This document shows, one piece after another, positions 11,862 to 23,788 of a stretch of DNA of 64,000 nucleotides. The position numbers and the translations under genes were made by a program. A model generated the notes under the pieces. That model ran no database searches and had not been told where the DNA came from. It saw only the letters and a list, made by a program, of their open reading frames with translations. How positions within the stretch are numbered: position 1 is the stretch's first letter; every line of letters starts with the position of its first letter. The stretch is taken from contig NC_012872.2 in NCBI RefSeq assembly GCF_000003195.3, positions 58,199,695 to 58,263,694 of the forward strand, given 5' to 3'. Source of the DNA: Sorghum bicolor. Lineage: Eukaryota; Streptophyta; Magnoliopsida; Poales; Poaceae.

Positions 11862-14800
11862 TTAAAGGCAGAACGGGAGGCGAGGGCGACTCTGACTGCG
11901 GATGTAGCGCACCAGGTCATCGCTGTAATTCTTGTGGTAAACAATGGTGTCGCTCAGCTGCTTGATGGCTTCTCTCTTCTCCTGCACTCTAGCTGCTAGC
12001 TCGTCTTCTTTCTCGTCCACTGTCTTCTCGAGCTGGAGCATCTTTGCCTCTGCCTCAGCAGCACTCTTCGCCATTTCTGACACTACCATTTCTTTCTCTT
12101 TCAACCTAATAGCCAGCTCATTGTTCACATTGGCAAGTTCCTTCTGTTCCTTAAGATGATCATGTACCTTCTTCCTCAGGGCTTTAAGCTCGTCACTACA
12201 TGCAGATGAGCGGTCAATGAAGAGCACAAAATTCTGACTGAAGAGTGTTTCTAGCTCATCCAATTTGGATGCCCATTTAGAGACCCCTGATTCAGCATGT
12301 CCTTTAATTTGCAGGAGAGTTCCTTCCAGCAAGCTGATTCTCCTTGAAAACTGCTGTACTGATTGTTCAAGATGACAGATCTCTGCCCGCAACGCTTCCG
12401 CTGTTGCTGCATATCTCTCTTCTTTGCATTTGCTTTCTGCTTCGGTAACTTTAATCTTCTGCTTTGCTAGCTGGAGCTGAACTTCAAGGTCTTGGACATG
12501 CTTTTGTAGCTTAATATTCTCCTTGTTTGCAGATAACTTTTCCTCTTCCAGAAGCCGATGTTTCTCCAAAGTTTCTGTGTTTTTCTGCTCTAGCTGATCT
12601 ATCTGCTCCATCTGACTCCTCTCAAGTATCTCAAGATGTGATGCCCTTGTGGACACCTCATCATATGCGTACTGAAGCCTCTGACAGCTACCAACAGCCC
12701 CTCTAAGGCTCTGGTGGAGAACCTTCAGTCCTGCCTCATGATCAGAAATTTTTTGTGTAACTCTATCTTCAAATCCTGCCAGAAATGACATGTTTTCTGT
12801 GCATGCTTCAATCATAATTTTCAGATCCTTCTCCAACTTAGTCTTTTCAGAAGACAATAGATTGATTGTCTTCTCCAGATCTTTTGTTTTTGTACTCATG
12901 CCATCAAGTTGACAAGCTGCTTCAGCCTGGGCCTTCTCAAGATTCTCATGTAGATTAGACACTTTCAACATTGCCTCTTCCAACTGCTTGTTCAAGGTGG
13001 AATTGTTTTCTAGCTGGACGGAAAGCTCCTCTTTCAGTCGGGTCACCTCATTCTCAAGATTCTGTACTGAAGTCTCTGACTGCTTCAGTTGTGTTAGCAC
13101 TGCATCCTTCTCTTCTTGTATTGCCTTCAACTCATCCTGCATCGCTACCTCGGCTTGTTGTGATTCCTCAGTCAAAGTGTAGATGTTCTTCTGTAACTCA
13201 TCATTAACTTGCTGTAGAGTTGAAATGTTCTCAGTTTGCTTTTCAACCACAATCTCAAGATTCCTAACAGAAGCCTGAGACGTCTGTAACTCTAATAGAG
13301 CTGTGTCCTTCTCTGCACGTAGGTCTGAAATTTCAACATGCAGATTGCTCCTGGCTTCTTCAAACTGCTTGTCTAAGGTGGAGTTGTTTTCTAGCTGTTC
13401 GGAAAGCTCCTCTTTCAGTCGTGTCACCTCATTCTCAAGATTTTGTACTGAAGTCTCTGACTGCTTCAGTTGTGTTAGCACTGCATCCTTCTCTTCTTGT
13501 ATTGCCTTCAACTCATCCTGCATCTCTGCCTTGGCTTGTTGTGATTGCTCAGTCAAAGTGTAGATGTTCTGCTGTAACTCATCATTAGCTTGCTGTAGAG
13601 TTGAAATGTTCTCAGTTTGCTTTTCAACCACAGTCTCAAGATTCCTAACAGAAGCCTGAGACGTCTGTAACTCTAATAGAGCTGTGTCCTTCTCTGCACC
13701 TAGGTCTGAAATTTGAGCATGCAGATTGCTCCTGGCTTCTTCAAACTGCTTGTCCAAGGTGGAGTTGTTTTCTAGCTGTTCGGAAAGCTCCTCTTTCAGC
13801 CGTGTCACCTCATTCTCAAGATTTTGTACTGAAGTCTCTGACTGCTTCAGTTGTGTTAGCACTGTATCCTTCTCTTCTTGTATTGCCTTCAACTCATCCT
13901 GCATCTCCGCCTTGGCTTGTTGTGATTGCTCAGTCAAAGTGTAGATGTTCTTCTGTAACTCATCATTAGCTTGCTGTAGAGTAGAAATGTTCTCAGTTTG
14001 CTTTTCAACCACAATCTCAAGATTCCTGACAGAAGCCTGAGACGTCTGTAACTCCAATAGAGCTGTGTCCTTCTCTGCACCTAGGTCTGAAATTTGAGCA
14101 TGCAGATTGCTCCTGGCTTCTTCAAACTGCTTGTCCAAGGTGGAGTTGTTTTCTAGCTGTATGGAAAGCTCCTCTTTCAGTCGTGTCACCTCGTTCTCAA
14201 GATTTTGTACTGAAGTCTCTGACTGCTTCAGTTGTGTTAGCACTGTATCCTTCTCTTCTTGTATTGCCTTCAACTCATCCTGCATCTCCGCCTTGGCTTG
14301 TTGTGATTGCTCAGTCAAAGTGTAGATGTTCTTCTGTAGCTCATCATTAGCTTGCTGTAGAGTAGAAATGTTCTCAGTTTGCTTTTCAACCACAGTCTCA
14401 AGATTCCTGACAGAAGCCTGAGACGTCTGTAACTCTAATAGAGCTGTGTCCTTCTCTGCACCTAGGTCTGAAATTTGAGCATGCAGATTGCTCCTGGCTT
14501 CTTCAAACTGCTTGTCCAAGGTGGAGTTGTTTTCTAGCTGTTCGGAAAGCTCCTCTTTCAGCCGTGTCACCTCATTCTCAAGATTTTGTACTGAAGTCTC
14601 TGACTGCTTCAGTTGTGTTAGCACTGTATCCTTCTCTTCTTGTATTGCCTTCAACTCATCCTGCATCTCCGCCTTGGCTTGTTGTGATTGCTCAGTCAAA
14701 GTGTAGATGTTCTTCTGTAACTCATCATTAGCTTGCTGTAGAGTAGAAATGTTCTCAGTTTGCTTTTCAACCACAATCTCAAGATTCCTGACAGAAGCCT

Positions 14801-17800
14801 GAGACGTCTGTAACTCCAATAGAGCTGTGTCCTTCTCTGCACCTAGGTCTGAAATTTGAGCATGCAGATTGCTCCTGGCTTCTTCAAACTGCTTGTCCAA
14901 GGTGGAGTTGTTTTCTAGCTGTATGGAAAGCTCCTCTTTCAGTCGTGTCACCTCGTTCTCAAGATTTTGTACTGAAGTCTCTGACTGCTTCAGTTGTGTT
15001 AGCACTGTATCCTTCTCTTCTTGTATTGCCTTCAACTCATCCTGCATCTCCGCCTTGGCTTGTTGTGATTGCTCAGTCAAAGTGTAGATGTTCTTCTGTA
15101 GCTCATCATTAGCTTGCTGTAGAGTAGAAATGTTCTCAGTTTGCTTTTCAACCACAATCTCAAGATTCCTGACAGAAGCCTGAGACGTCTGTAACTCCAA
15201 TAGAGCTGTGTCCTTCTCTGCACCTAGGTCTGAAATTTGAGCATGCAGATTGCTCCTGGCTTCTTCAAACTGCTTGTCCAAGGTGGAGTTGTTTTCTAGC
15301 TGTATGGAAAGCTCCTCTTTCAGTCGTGTCACCTCATTCTCAAGATTTTGTACTGAAGTCTCTGACTGCTTCAGTTGTGTTAGCACTGCATCCTTCTCTT
15401 CTTGTATTGCCTTCAACTCATCCTGCATCTCTGCCTTGGCTTGTTGTGATTGCTCAGTCAAAGTGTAGATGTTCTTCTGTAACTCATCATTAGCTTGTTG
15501 TAGAGTTGAAATGTTCTCAGTTTGCTTTTCAACCACAATCTCAAGATTCCTGACAGAAGCCTGAGACGTCTGTAACTCCAATAGAGATGTGTCCTTCTCT
15601 GCACGTACTTCTGCAATTTCAGCATGCAAACTGCTCCTGACCTCCTCCAATTGCTTCTCCAAGACAGAAATGTTATTCTTCATATCTTCATTAGCATGAT
15701 GCAAGATTGAGGTTTGCTCTTTTTCTTGCTCCAACTCAATTCTAAGGTTCTTGATACAACCATCGGACTGCTGCAACTCTGAAATAATCTTGTTCTTTTC
15801 ATCATGTAATGCTAAAATTTCAGCATGGTGACTAACCTTCGCCCCTTCCAACTGCATCTCTAGGTTGGAATTGCTCTTTTGCAAGTCCTCATGAGCAAGC
15901 TGCAGAACAGAAATTTGTTCTCTTTGCTTCTCTAACTGGAGTTCTAGGGTATTGAGTGAATCATTTGACTGCTGTAAGCTATTGATGGCCTCTTCCTTCT
16001 CTCCTTGTAATGCAATGATCTCCTCTTGCAGATTAGTCCTAGTTTCTTCCAGTTGCTTGTGAAAGCTAGAATTTTTATCCAGCATTTCTTCATTTGCTTG
16101 CTGGATAACTGAAATTTGGTTGCGCTGCAGTTCCAAGTCACTCCGAAGATTCTTGATTTGAGCCTCAGATTCTTGTAACTGAGCCAGTGCTACAATTTTC
16201 TCCTGCTGAAGTACTGTAATCTCATTATACAGATCGGTCTTTGCTGCTTTGAGGTCTTTGATGGCCTCCTGAAGATTTGAAATCTCTTGTACTTGCTGTT
16301 CTAACATGCTCTCGAGATTAACTATAGAAGTAACAGCTTCATTCTTCTGTCCTTGTACTTCTACAATCTCATTATGCAGGTTAGAATTTGCCAGATCCAG
16401 GTTTTCATTAGTCTTCTGCATATCTGAAATCCTATCAAGTTGCTGTGACAGATCGTTCTCAAGATTCATCAAAGAAGCCTCTAGCCGCTCTATCTCTGAT
16501 GTGGCAGAATTCTTCTCCTTCCGTAGCTCCGCAATATGACTATTGAGAACACTTTTCGTTGACTCCAGTTCCTTTTCTAGATCCTTAACATTAGACTGTG
16601 CCTCCTCTAACTCACTCAAGTACATAGAATTTTCTGATGTTAGCCTTTCTTTTTCTTCTGCTGCAGTACTTCGTTCCTTGTTCAGATTGTTCATCATCTC
16701 TGTGGTCTCAGCCTTCAGGCCATCTATTTCCAGCCTCAGTTGCTGGAGTTTTCTTTCAGCTGAATGATTTTCTGTGGCCAATGATTCATTTTCAGCTTTG
16801 GCTTCCGCAATGGTTGCTTTCAGTTGAGAGCACTCAATATCTAAGTTATGATGAAGTGCTTTCAGGTTATCATGCTCCACCGACAGCATCAGGTTATGGT
16901 TCTTCAGGTTCTGGTTTTCTTCAAATAAGGTCTGCACCTCTTTCTCAGCCTTCAGGGACTTCTCTAGTTCTGATGCCATGATGCTGCATTTGTCCACTGT
17001 ATCTTTCAGCTGATTCCTCAGATCTTCCATCTCTTTCTTCATGTCTACAATTGACATCTTCAGGTTATCTCTCTCTTCTTCAATAGTTTGCTTCTCACTA
17101 GACAATGTTTTGACCTCATTCTCCTTACATTGTATGATGCTAAGCAAGTCTCCTTCCTCCCTCTTTGCAGTTTCAACTAATGATTTCAGATTTTCATTCT
17201 CAGATGACAAACTTGCAACCTCTAAACTTAACTCTCCTCTTGTGGCTTCTTTATCCTTGATTGTTTTTCCTAGTAGCTGCTTCAGATCAGATATTTCCTT
17301 GGCTTGTTCTTCCGTACTTTGTTTTAGCTTCTCAATTTCTGCTTCCATGCTATGATCCTCATCAAGCTTATGGTTCAGGCCGTTTTCTTCATTCAACACT
17401 ACTTTTGGTGTAGTTACATTATTTTCTGATCTGTCTCCTTCCACGTCTGAATCAGATGAATCTGAACCTGAAGAACTGTGGCCAACAGTTTCTAGTTTGC
17501 TAATTAGCTGTTTATAGTGCTTGTGAAGGTATTCATAGTCCTCATGGAAGCCCTTCACAAGGGAAGATAACTTTGATTTCTTGACGGGATTTTCAGAATC
17601 ATCTTGTTCATTCTCAGTCTGTTCGTTCTCCTCTCCTATCATTCTTAAAATGTTTTCCACATTTTCATCAACATCTGAAAAAACAAAATAACACTATTAT
17701 TTTCAGTCAACAGCTCACTAGAAACAGGAAAGCCATTAGTTAAATAACAGGGCAGAGTTCTTCTAAAACAACGCAATTTTAGTTATATCAAAAGCATTTT

Positions 17801-18068
17801 AATGATGAAAACTGGACACATATGACTCAGGCGTGTTAATCTGGTATTGTAATCACATTGAGATCAGCCAAACAGAATGGCAAAAATAAAACAGTAGATA
17901 AGTAGGAATAGTCTCCTGACGTGAAACAATTTCATTTATAAAGGCCTTTTGAGATCCCTGTATGTACATAAAAAATCATTTGAGTAAATATTAGTCTTGA
18001 ATTAAGAGAATACCCTTTTTGCTCTCTAAAAGATGCTTGGACTTTCTAATTTTGTGTTTCTTCGTCAT
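11862..18068 (-). CDS. CIP1: COP1-interactive protein 1 (CIP1)-like giant coiled-coil protein
   Basis: Coding exons are 18068-18014 (55 nt) and 17674-11862, joined in phase 1, giving about 1,955 aa. Supporting 5' UTR exons with good splice sites are at 19979-20047 and from 20247 upward. The N-terminus is basic (MTKKHKIRKSKHLLESKK), followed by a NILRMIGEENEQ segment, a helical LVKGFHEDYEYLHKHYKQL segment and a Ser/Asp-rich linker. This order resembles the N-terminus of Arabidopsis CIP1, a cytoskeleton-associated partner of COP1. The rest is almost entirely heptad-type coiled coil. Residues about 697-1585 are seven tandem copies of a 127-aa repeat. The C-terminus (EKREAIKQLSDTIVYHKNYSDDLV) matches the conserved tail of CIP1-like proteins. 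There are no membrane segments. A remote NET/actin-binding relative is the alternative. The large second exon is uninterrupted, so the gene looks functional. Confidence 0.85.
12975..15640 (-). repeat. Seven tandem 381-bp coding repeats inside the CIP1-like gene
   Basis: Each unit is 381 bp (127 codons). It carries LLELQTSQASVRNLE, VVEKQTENISTLQQ, NDELQ, IYTLTE and QLKQSETSVQNLENEVTRL in that order. The central units repeat at exactly 381-bp spacing and are nearly identical; the outermost two have diverged. Diagnostic variants alternate between neighbours: CTGTTCGG versus CTGTATGG, CACAGTCTC versus CACAATCTC, CTGTAAC versus CTGTAGC. This indicates a 762-bp higher-order unit that was itself duplicated. 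The frame is preserved throughout. Confidence 0.95.
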
Positions 18069-18187
18069 GCTGAAGTTCTTGTATCCACAAGCTTTAGCTT
18101 TACTATTTCTTTGCAGAATATCTTCCTCAGACCAAATTGATCATCACTGAGGGCATATCATGCTGCAGCTCCTGATTAGCTTTGCTC
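18014..18187 (-). other. First coding exon of the CIP1-like gene with leader
   Basis: On the minus strand an acceptor (ACCCATTCAG) at about 18188 precedes a leader. Then ATG at 18068 opens 18 codons and ends AAAAAGG before a GTATTC donor at 18013. The split codon (G plus AT) joins exactly to the exon starting at 17674. Without this exon the long frame would lack its basic N-terminus. Confidence 0.7.
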
Positions 18188-18534
18188 CTGAATGGGTAAA
18201 AAGGAAAGGAAGTCAATGAATAGGAAGCCATCTGTGGATCATATCAACTAGAATAGCAAAAAAAAAAATCCAAGAACCAAGAAAAACAAATATAGTTTTT
18301 TCAATGGAAATGGTTCAACTAAGTAATGATTGAAAATACTCTCTGCACACATAGCTGAATAAGTGTAAACTGGAAAAGATTGAACGTCTTTGAAGGGGTG
18401 TATATCACCAAGTTAGCAAAATTGGAGAGTTGAATGTACAGGTATATTCCCAGAATGCACAAAGGCCTTAATTCGTGAAGCTCGTATGCAGAATTTGGAG
18501 CCAAATTTAGTAGCACCGGTAAGCAAGACGAAGT

Positions 18535-18694
18535 TTATTTCTCGAATACGCAAAAGGCTTGTGTATCATTGTATTAAGATCGAGAAATAGTTTGATTACA
18601 ACAACGTGCCACCTAATGGCGCACTAAGGGGGCAGATGAATTTACAAAGATTTTATCCCCACCTCGCGGACTCTGAACTAGGTGATTACTCGGG
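18535..18694 (-). mobile_element. 5'-truncated LINE 3' end with 14-bp target duplication
   Basis: AAGCAAGACGAAGT occurs at 18521-18534 and again at 18695-18708. The 160-bp insert resembles grass LINE 3' tails in reverse orientation (GTGTATCATTGTATTAAGAT, GATTACAACAACGTGCC). A long perfect target duplication around a short tail fragment is typical of target-primed LINE insertion. It sits in the intron between the 5' UTR exons and the first coding exon of the CIP1-like gene. Confidence 0.7.
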
Positions 18695-18708
18695 AAGCAA
18701 GACGAAGT

Positions 18709-19978
18709 AGAATGTCAAACATTTCAAGTATGGACTTCATGTTCTGTAACTAATATGTACGCCAAATGATGAGCAACATAGTTTAGGTTATGAGGTCTTA
18801 AAGTTACATATAACTGGTTTCCCTGGAGGCATGTTGTTACATCATGATCTTCATTTGTATGCAGTGATATGTGGCATTGATAGTAAGTGATCTTTTAATC
18901 AAATAATTGCTTAATGCAGCGGAATTTACAAAACGTCAACTACACCGTGGGATTTTTAGGATATTTTTCTTACATCATGTGGTGTCCTGGAAGATAGGAA
19001 GTAAAAAAATAAAAAATAAAAACGGAATTACATTTTGCATTTTAGATCTTGGCAAATCATGCTTGACAGAAGAAAAGAAACTTCTATGAACTACCACAGC
19101 ATTACCATTAACACCATATATTAAGACTAAGGTACTCTTTTTTAGATAATAAACTTATTACTTGTGAAAGACACTTTGGAAGTTCGTTGCAGTAGCACAT
19201 AGATATAGTGACATATATCTGATGTATCTTCTATGCCTGCAAGGCCATCTCAAAACCAGAGTCTGACTGAGCTAATTTGCAATCTGGATTAGTACATTAT
19301 AAACATTTTATTTATTTTCATCTACCAAGTCTCAGTCGTCGCCCAACCTCTTGGGCAGCATAACTGTGTAAGCTGTTGTAAAAAAGAACTGCGTAAGTTC
19401 AGATGCATATTTGAAAGGGTGCCCTATTTGAAATGCCATATGGAGCCGTTCTGAGCATGAGCCCAGTATTGTTCATGGCATAATACCACTACATACTCAT
19501 ATGCGAGCTGATTGGGGAAATACCAGATCAAAGTATTTTGTCTTATGAAATCATCAACTAGTGGTAACAAACATGCGGGTCCCAGCTAGCGAAGGAATAT
19601 TCAGAAAAATAATGCACGAACACAAAATTAACGAGTGACGACTGACAAGTGCCAACCACTCCGCAGATATATAATCGCATACTCCTATCCAGAAAGGAAG
19701 ACAGACATGGAAGAGGCAACGAAGGCTAAGACTTGGAAGAGAGAACGACATGTTTCTGGTGTTCTAATCTTAAGCTTCTGCAGCGATCCATGTCAGCTGC
19801 CACATCAGAACGTGCAGGCCCACAAGGCCAGACAACGATCCATCCAAGAACGCACACCCGCACACACATTCCTACAGAAAATTTCTTGACTACCGCAAGA
19901 GCAAGAACATCACAACAGCACACCTAATCTGGGAAACAAGAAACCAGAAAAAAAAACTGAGAAAATCAAGAGACATAC
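18709..19978 (-). other. Remainder of the long 5' intron of the CIP1-like gene
   Basis: AT-rich, with poly-pyrimidine runs and no open frames with domains. It joins the UTR exon at 19979-20047 to the coding exon at 18187. A long leader intron is common in highly expressed grass genes. Confidence 0.5.
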
Positions 19979-20047
19979 CGCCGAAATGTCGCCTGTCCAG
20001 CTCTCCTCTATAACTCCCTCCAACTCCTGTTGAACCCGAAACAAGAT
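19979..20047 (-). other. 5' UTR exon 2 of the CIP1-like gene
   Basis: On the minus strand an acceptor TTTCGTCAG precedes ATCTTGTTTCGGG, and the exon ends GGCG before the donor GTATGT. The boundaries match consensus splice sites, but no RNA data are available. Confidence 0.55.
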
Positions 20048-20246
20048 CTGACGAAATGAAAAGAAAAGAAAAAAACACAAAGCATGATCAGAGATCGCAG
20101 ACCGGTCGCAGTGAACTAGCGAAGCAAGCACACAGCAACCTATCAGATCAAATAAACTCAGGGGGAACAGAAGCCAGCAGCAAGCAGATGGAAATCAAAA
20201 TCCAGACCAAGACACGGGAGGAGGAGGAGGAGGAGGAGGAGGTTAC

Positions 20247-20335
20247 CTGAAACTGAAAGGATGGGTGGGTGAACCGCGTGCTTGGCGAGAACCTGACCCG
20301 GAGAGCGGAGGTTTCTTCTCCACTAGGCTGATGAT
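20247..20335 (-). other. 5' UTR exon 1 of the CIP1-like gene, upstream end uncertain
   Basis: The exon ends TTTCAG before a GTAACC donor at 20246. A (GAG)n microsatellite at about 20217-20242 lies immediately inside the intron. The transcription start is not fixed; the stretch up to about 20335 is CT/GA-rich leader-like sequence. Confidence 0.45.
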
Positions 20336-20740
20336 GTGTGGGCAGCGTTAGAAACGCGCCCTAGCGAGCGAGCAGCCATGGTCTTGTCCTCTTTGGTCTT
20401 TCGGAACCTCTGCAGCTTGTACCTGACGCCTAGAAAAGCCCACCGCTTCGGTACCTTATTACAAGAATGCCATCGAACTGAAACAGCGCTCCCGCCACTG
20501 CGAGCGCGAGGGCGCGAGATACGGCCGGGCCAGGTCCAGCGTGCAGAGGCTGCCATGCGGGGCCCGCGGGGGGGCGTGGTCCGAGCTGGCGAGGCGTGGG
20601 AGCCAGCTGGGCAGCGCGGCCGGCTTTTTGTCTCGTCCGTGCGCTGACGCGTCGGGGGGTTTTGTCCCTGAGTTCCCGCCTTGACGCCACTAGGGAGCCA
20701 GGAACCAGGATGTTCTGTGGCCGGGTTTCAGGTTCGGATC
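20336..20740. other. GC-rich promoter-proximal region
   Basis: GC-rich DNA upstream of the CIP1-like leader. Frames are open on both strands because of composition, without domains. It most likely holds the CIP1-like promoter. Confidence 0.4.
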
Positions 20741-21244
20741 CATTTTTTTTTTTTAAACGAAACCGGCAGGAGAGCTGCCTATTGTATTAAATAGGAAGAG
20801 CCTAGACAGGCACTGTACAGCCATGTATAAAAAGATCTTAAGATCTTAAAAAAACAGCTACAACTCCAAAACCTCGCGTTAGGAACAAATTACATCAAGC
20901 GCGCAAAAATAAGTTAGAAACGTGCTTTGCACCCGCCATTACCCACACTCTTGCCTCATCCTTGATTTTCTGGAGGAGTTGCGCTGTCGCAGATTCCTTG
21001 TGCTCAAAGATTCGTGCATTTCTTTCTTTCCAAATCTCCCAACAAACGAGCATGATGATCGAACGAAGGCCTCGCCTCGCCATCGAAGGTGTGTGATCCA
21101 TGTTGTCCCACCAACTTTGTACAGTGCTGGCACCCAGGTAGAAGGGCGCAGCGGTTCATTACTTAGCCATGTTGCAATGCCCTTCCAGATACGCCTAGTG
21201 TAGCGGCAGTCTTGCAACCACAGTACTAATGAGGTGGCTAACAC
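20741..21244 (-). pseudogene. LINE 3' fragment with end of the reverse-transcriptase ORF, frameshifted
   Basis: Read on the minus strand, 21244 downward encodes LVLWLQDCRYTRRIWKGI, resembling the C-terminal zinc-binding region of plant LINE ORF2. After a frameshift near 21100 the frame continues as IIMLVCWEIWKERNARIF and ends NLFLRA. The 3' UTR follows and terminates in a poly(A), visible on the plus strand as a T run at 20742-20753. The 5' part is missing and the frame is broken, so it is dead. No clear target duplication was found. Confidence 0.8.
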
Positions 21245-21475
21245 AAGTTATTAGCTGAGTCTGTTTAAAAACTACTCCAGCTAATTTTTAACGGTTAATT
21301 GCTGCTAGCTGGGTGGATCAAATATGATCTAAAGCACAGTTGTTTCCTTTTAATAAAATACGGGCCTATATACATTATACCCGATTGCAAAAAAAAAAAA
21401 AAAAAAAAAAAACTGCGATAGCTCTAGCCATTATAGCGCCGCTTCTAGAGTTTGAATTTTTCTGGTAATTTTTTA
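21245..21475. other. Intergenic with 25-base poly(A)
   Basis: Contains a run of about 25 A at 21389-21413, possibly an old retrotransposition tail. No gene seen. Confidence 0.4.
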
Positions 21476-21809
21476 GGCCCTGTTTAGTTCCCACATAAAA
21501 TTTTTTCATCCATCACATCGAATCTTTAGACACATACATGGAATATTAAATGTAGATAAAAAAATAAACTAATTACACAGTTTGGTTGAAAATCGCGAGA
21601 CGAATCTTTTAAGCCTAGTTAGTCCATGATTAGCCTTAAGTTCTACAGTAACCTACATGTGCTAATGACTGATTAATTATGCTTAATAGATTTGTCTTGC
21701 AGTTTCCAGATGAGTTATGTAATTTGTTTTTTTATTAGTTTCTAAAAACCCCTTCCGACACATTCGATGTGCCACTAAAAAATTTTTCATCTCCAATCTA
21801 AACAGACCT
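21476..21809. mobile_element. Tourist MITE, longer subfamily, TTA target duplication
   Basis: The left end is GGCCCTGTTTAGTTCCC and the right end CCAATCTAAACAGACC, with TTA on both sides (21473-21475 and 21810-21812). At 334 bp it is longer than the 240-bp family and shares its interior (ACCTACATGTGCTAATGA, TTTGTCTTGCAGTTTCC) with the copy at 29296-29627. Confidence 0.85.
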
Positions 21810-22572
21810 TTAATACAAATAAAATAGTTGGTTACGAAATTGCAACAGCTAGACTTCCAAAAACACATTTGGAACGATCCTCGGATCAGGAGGTGATCGA
21901 GATGGAGAGCAGTGGACACTGGGCAGCATTACTTGTGGCTGTTTGTGGTGCACCAGTGTCCAGTGGGGCCTGACGAGGACGGCCTCCTTCATTTTCGTCC
22001 ATCAGATGGTGATCTGCTTTGTTGTGTCGTCTCCCCCAATAGGGAATCTTTGTGGGCTTCAGCTTCATCTGCATAGAATTGCTCAATTGCTATGCTATCC
22101 GCCTTGAGTTGGTCGCTGCGTTACGGCTGTGTTGTCATCAATCGAGACCCGCTTGAAGTAACGGGATCACAGTAGATTAATAATCTCACGAAAACCATGT
22201 GTGTATCTGTGGCAGTTGCATGATGACGAAGCGCAAGTATGTAAGCAGTTAAGCGTCTGATGCCAACACAACCCTTTTTTTTCTCTCCCTTTTTTTTGTT
22301 TACTTCTATAGCCTCCTGGATGGCTGATAACAACAGTTTGTAGGCACATGACGCGATGCATGGGGCTGATGTTAATTTCTGGAATCAATCGAACCGAGAC
22401 GCCCCCAATCAGTGCCGTGAACGCGGTACGTTGGGCTGCTTGCAGCGTAGTACTGCAAAATGTAGCGAAATGCCGTTTGTATACCATGTAGAATTTTGAG
22501 GGCACGCAATGCTTCGGATTTCTCAAGATTTTCTGCAACTTGGGAGCTAGCAATGCAGAGTTGATAGCTTTG
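21810..22572. other. Intergenic, no gene recognised
   Basis: Several frames of 65-130 codons, none with a conserved motif or convincing start context. Confidence 0.35.
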
Positions 22573-22808
22573 GGCCTTGTTTAGTTACTATCAAAAACCA
22601 AAAACTTTTCAAGATTCTCCATCACATCGGATCGTACGACAAATGCATGGAGCATTAAATATAGATAACAATAAAAATTAATTATACAGCTGTAAATCGC
22701 GAGACCAATCTTTTAAATCTAGTTACTCTATAATTGAACAATATGTATCAAATAAAAATGAAAGTATTATAGTAGCGAAATCCAAAAAGATTTCACACAA
22801 CTAAGGCC
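22573..22808. mobile_element. Tourist-like MITE
   Basis: The left end GGCCTTGTTTAGTTAC and the diverged right end CACAACTAAGGCC enclose the standard internal block (ATTAAATATAGAT, CGCGAGACC, AGTTACTCTATAATTG). Immediately to the right, TGGTATTCTCTGATCGG is repeated in tandem (about 22811 and 22828). Confidence 0.8.
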
Positions 22809-23786
22809 TTGGTATTCTCTGATCGGGTGGTATTCTCTGATCGGTCTCGGTGGATGAATGCCGGTGGAAAAGAGGAATATTCCAATACTACTGCCCACTA
22901 GACCGATCCAAATACTGCACCGGCAATATTCCTTCCGATCCAGCAGCTGATGAGGTCCAGATAGATCTGGCCACTGCCGATCGATCGAGCAGAGGCAGAG
23001 CAGGGTGTGGCCTGCAACGGAACGTCGACGGAGCATGTGACCGTGACCTGGGCCCCGTGGCCTCTACTGTACGGTGCTGCGAGAAAAAGACAGCCCTTGT
23101 GCGAGCGAGCATGTTAGCTGCGGCACTGCACCTCTGTGCCGCCTACTGTATGCGTCCGTCGTCCATGCTTGTTGGCCTCTCTCTGTACGAGGTGCATGTG
23201 AGCATACTGTATATGCGCGCATGCAACGTCTGTTTTCGTGTTCCGTCACTTGTCTTTTACACCTAAAATCCAAAAAAAAATTAAAATTTCTCGTCACGTC
23301 AAATCTTACGGCAAGCATTAGACATAAATAAAAAATAACTAATTGTATAGTTTAACTATAATTTACGAGATAATTTTTTTAAATTTAGTTAGTTTAGAAT
23401 GGAAAATAATTACTAAATACAAATGAAAGTGGTACAATACCTTTAAAAAATTTATACTGGGAAAACAAAGCCTTTGTCTCCATACAATGCAACTACTGCT
23501 CAGTGCTCAGTGCTCACTGTCACCAGCTCTCACCTGGACAAGCAGAGCACATACTCCGGCCGAACTCGCGTTCCGCCACGCGGGCCACATGGCGCTCCAG
23601 TTCTGTCCAGTGCTCGATTGACGATTAGCGACGAGCGACCCCATCCGCCAGCCACCTCGTTCTAATGATCGATCTCTCATTTCTTGTGCGTGGACGGTGG
23701 GCCGTGATCCCATCCCGTAAGGTTTCGGCTCGTGTCGCCGGCCGACCAGGTACTGAAAAAGGGCTATTTATCAAAATTTTTAAAAA
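22809..23786. other. Intergenic with a worn MITE fragment (about 23262-23470)
   Basis: 23262-23470 retains Tourist-family interior words (TCGTCACGTCAAAT, AACTAATTGTATAGTTT, AAATGAAAGTGGTAC) without good ends. The 22850-23250 part has mixed composition and no recognisable protein. Confidence 0.45.
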
Positions 23787-23788
23787 TT

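Noticed and set aside
11944..17355. Numerous plus-strand frames antisense to the CIP1-like gene, several recurring every 381 bp
   Set aside because: They are mirror frames of the repeated coiled-coil exon; they encode low-complexity Ser/Cys-rich sequence and recur only because the exon is repetitive.
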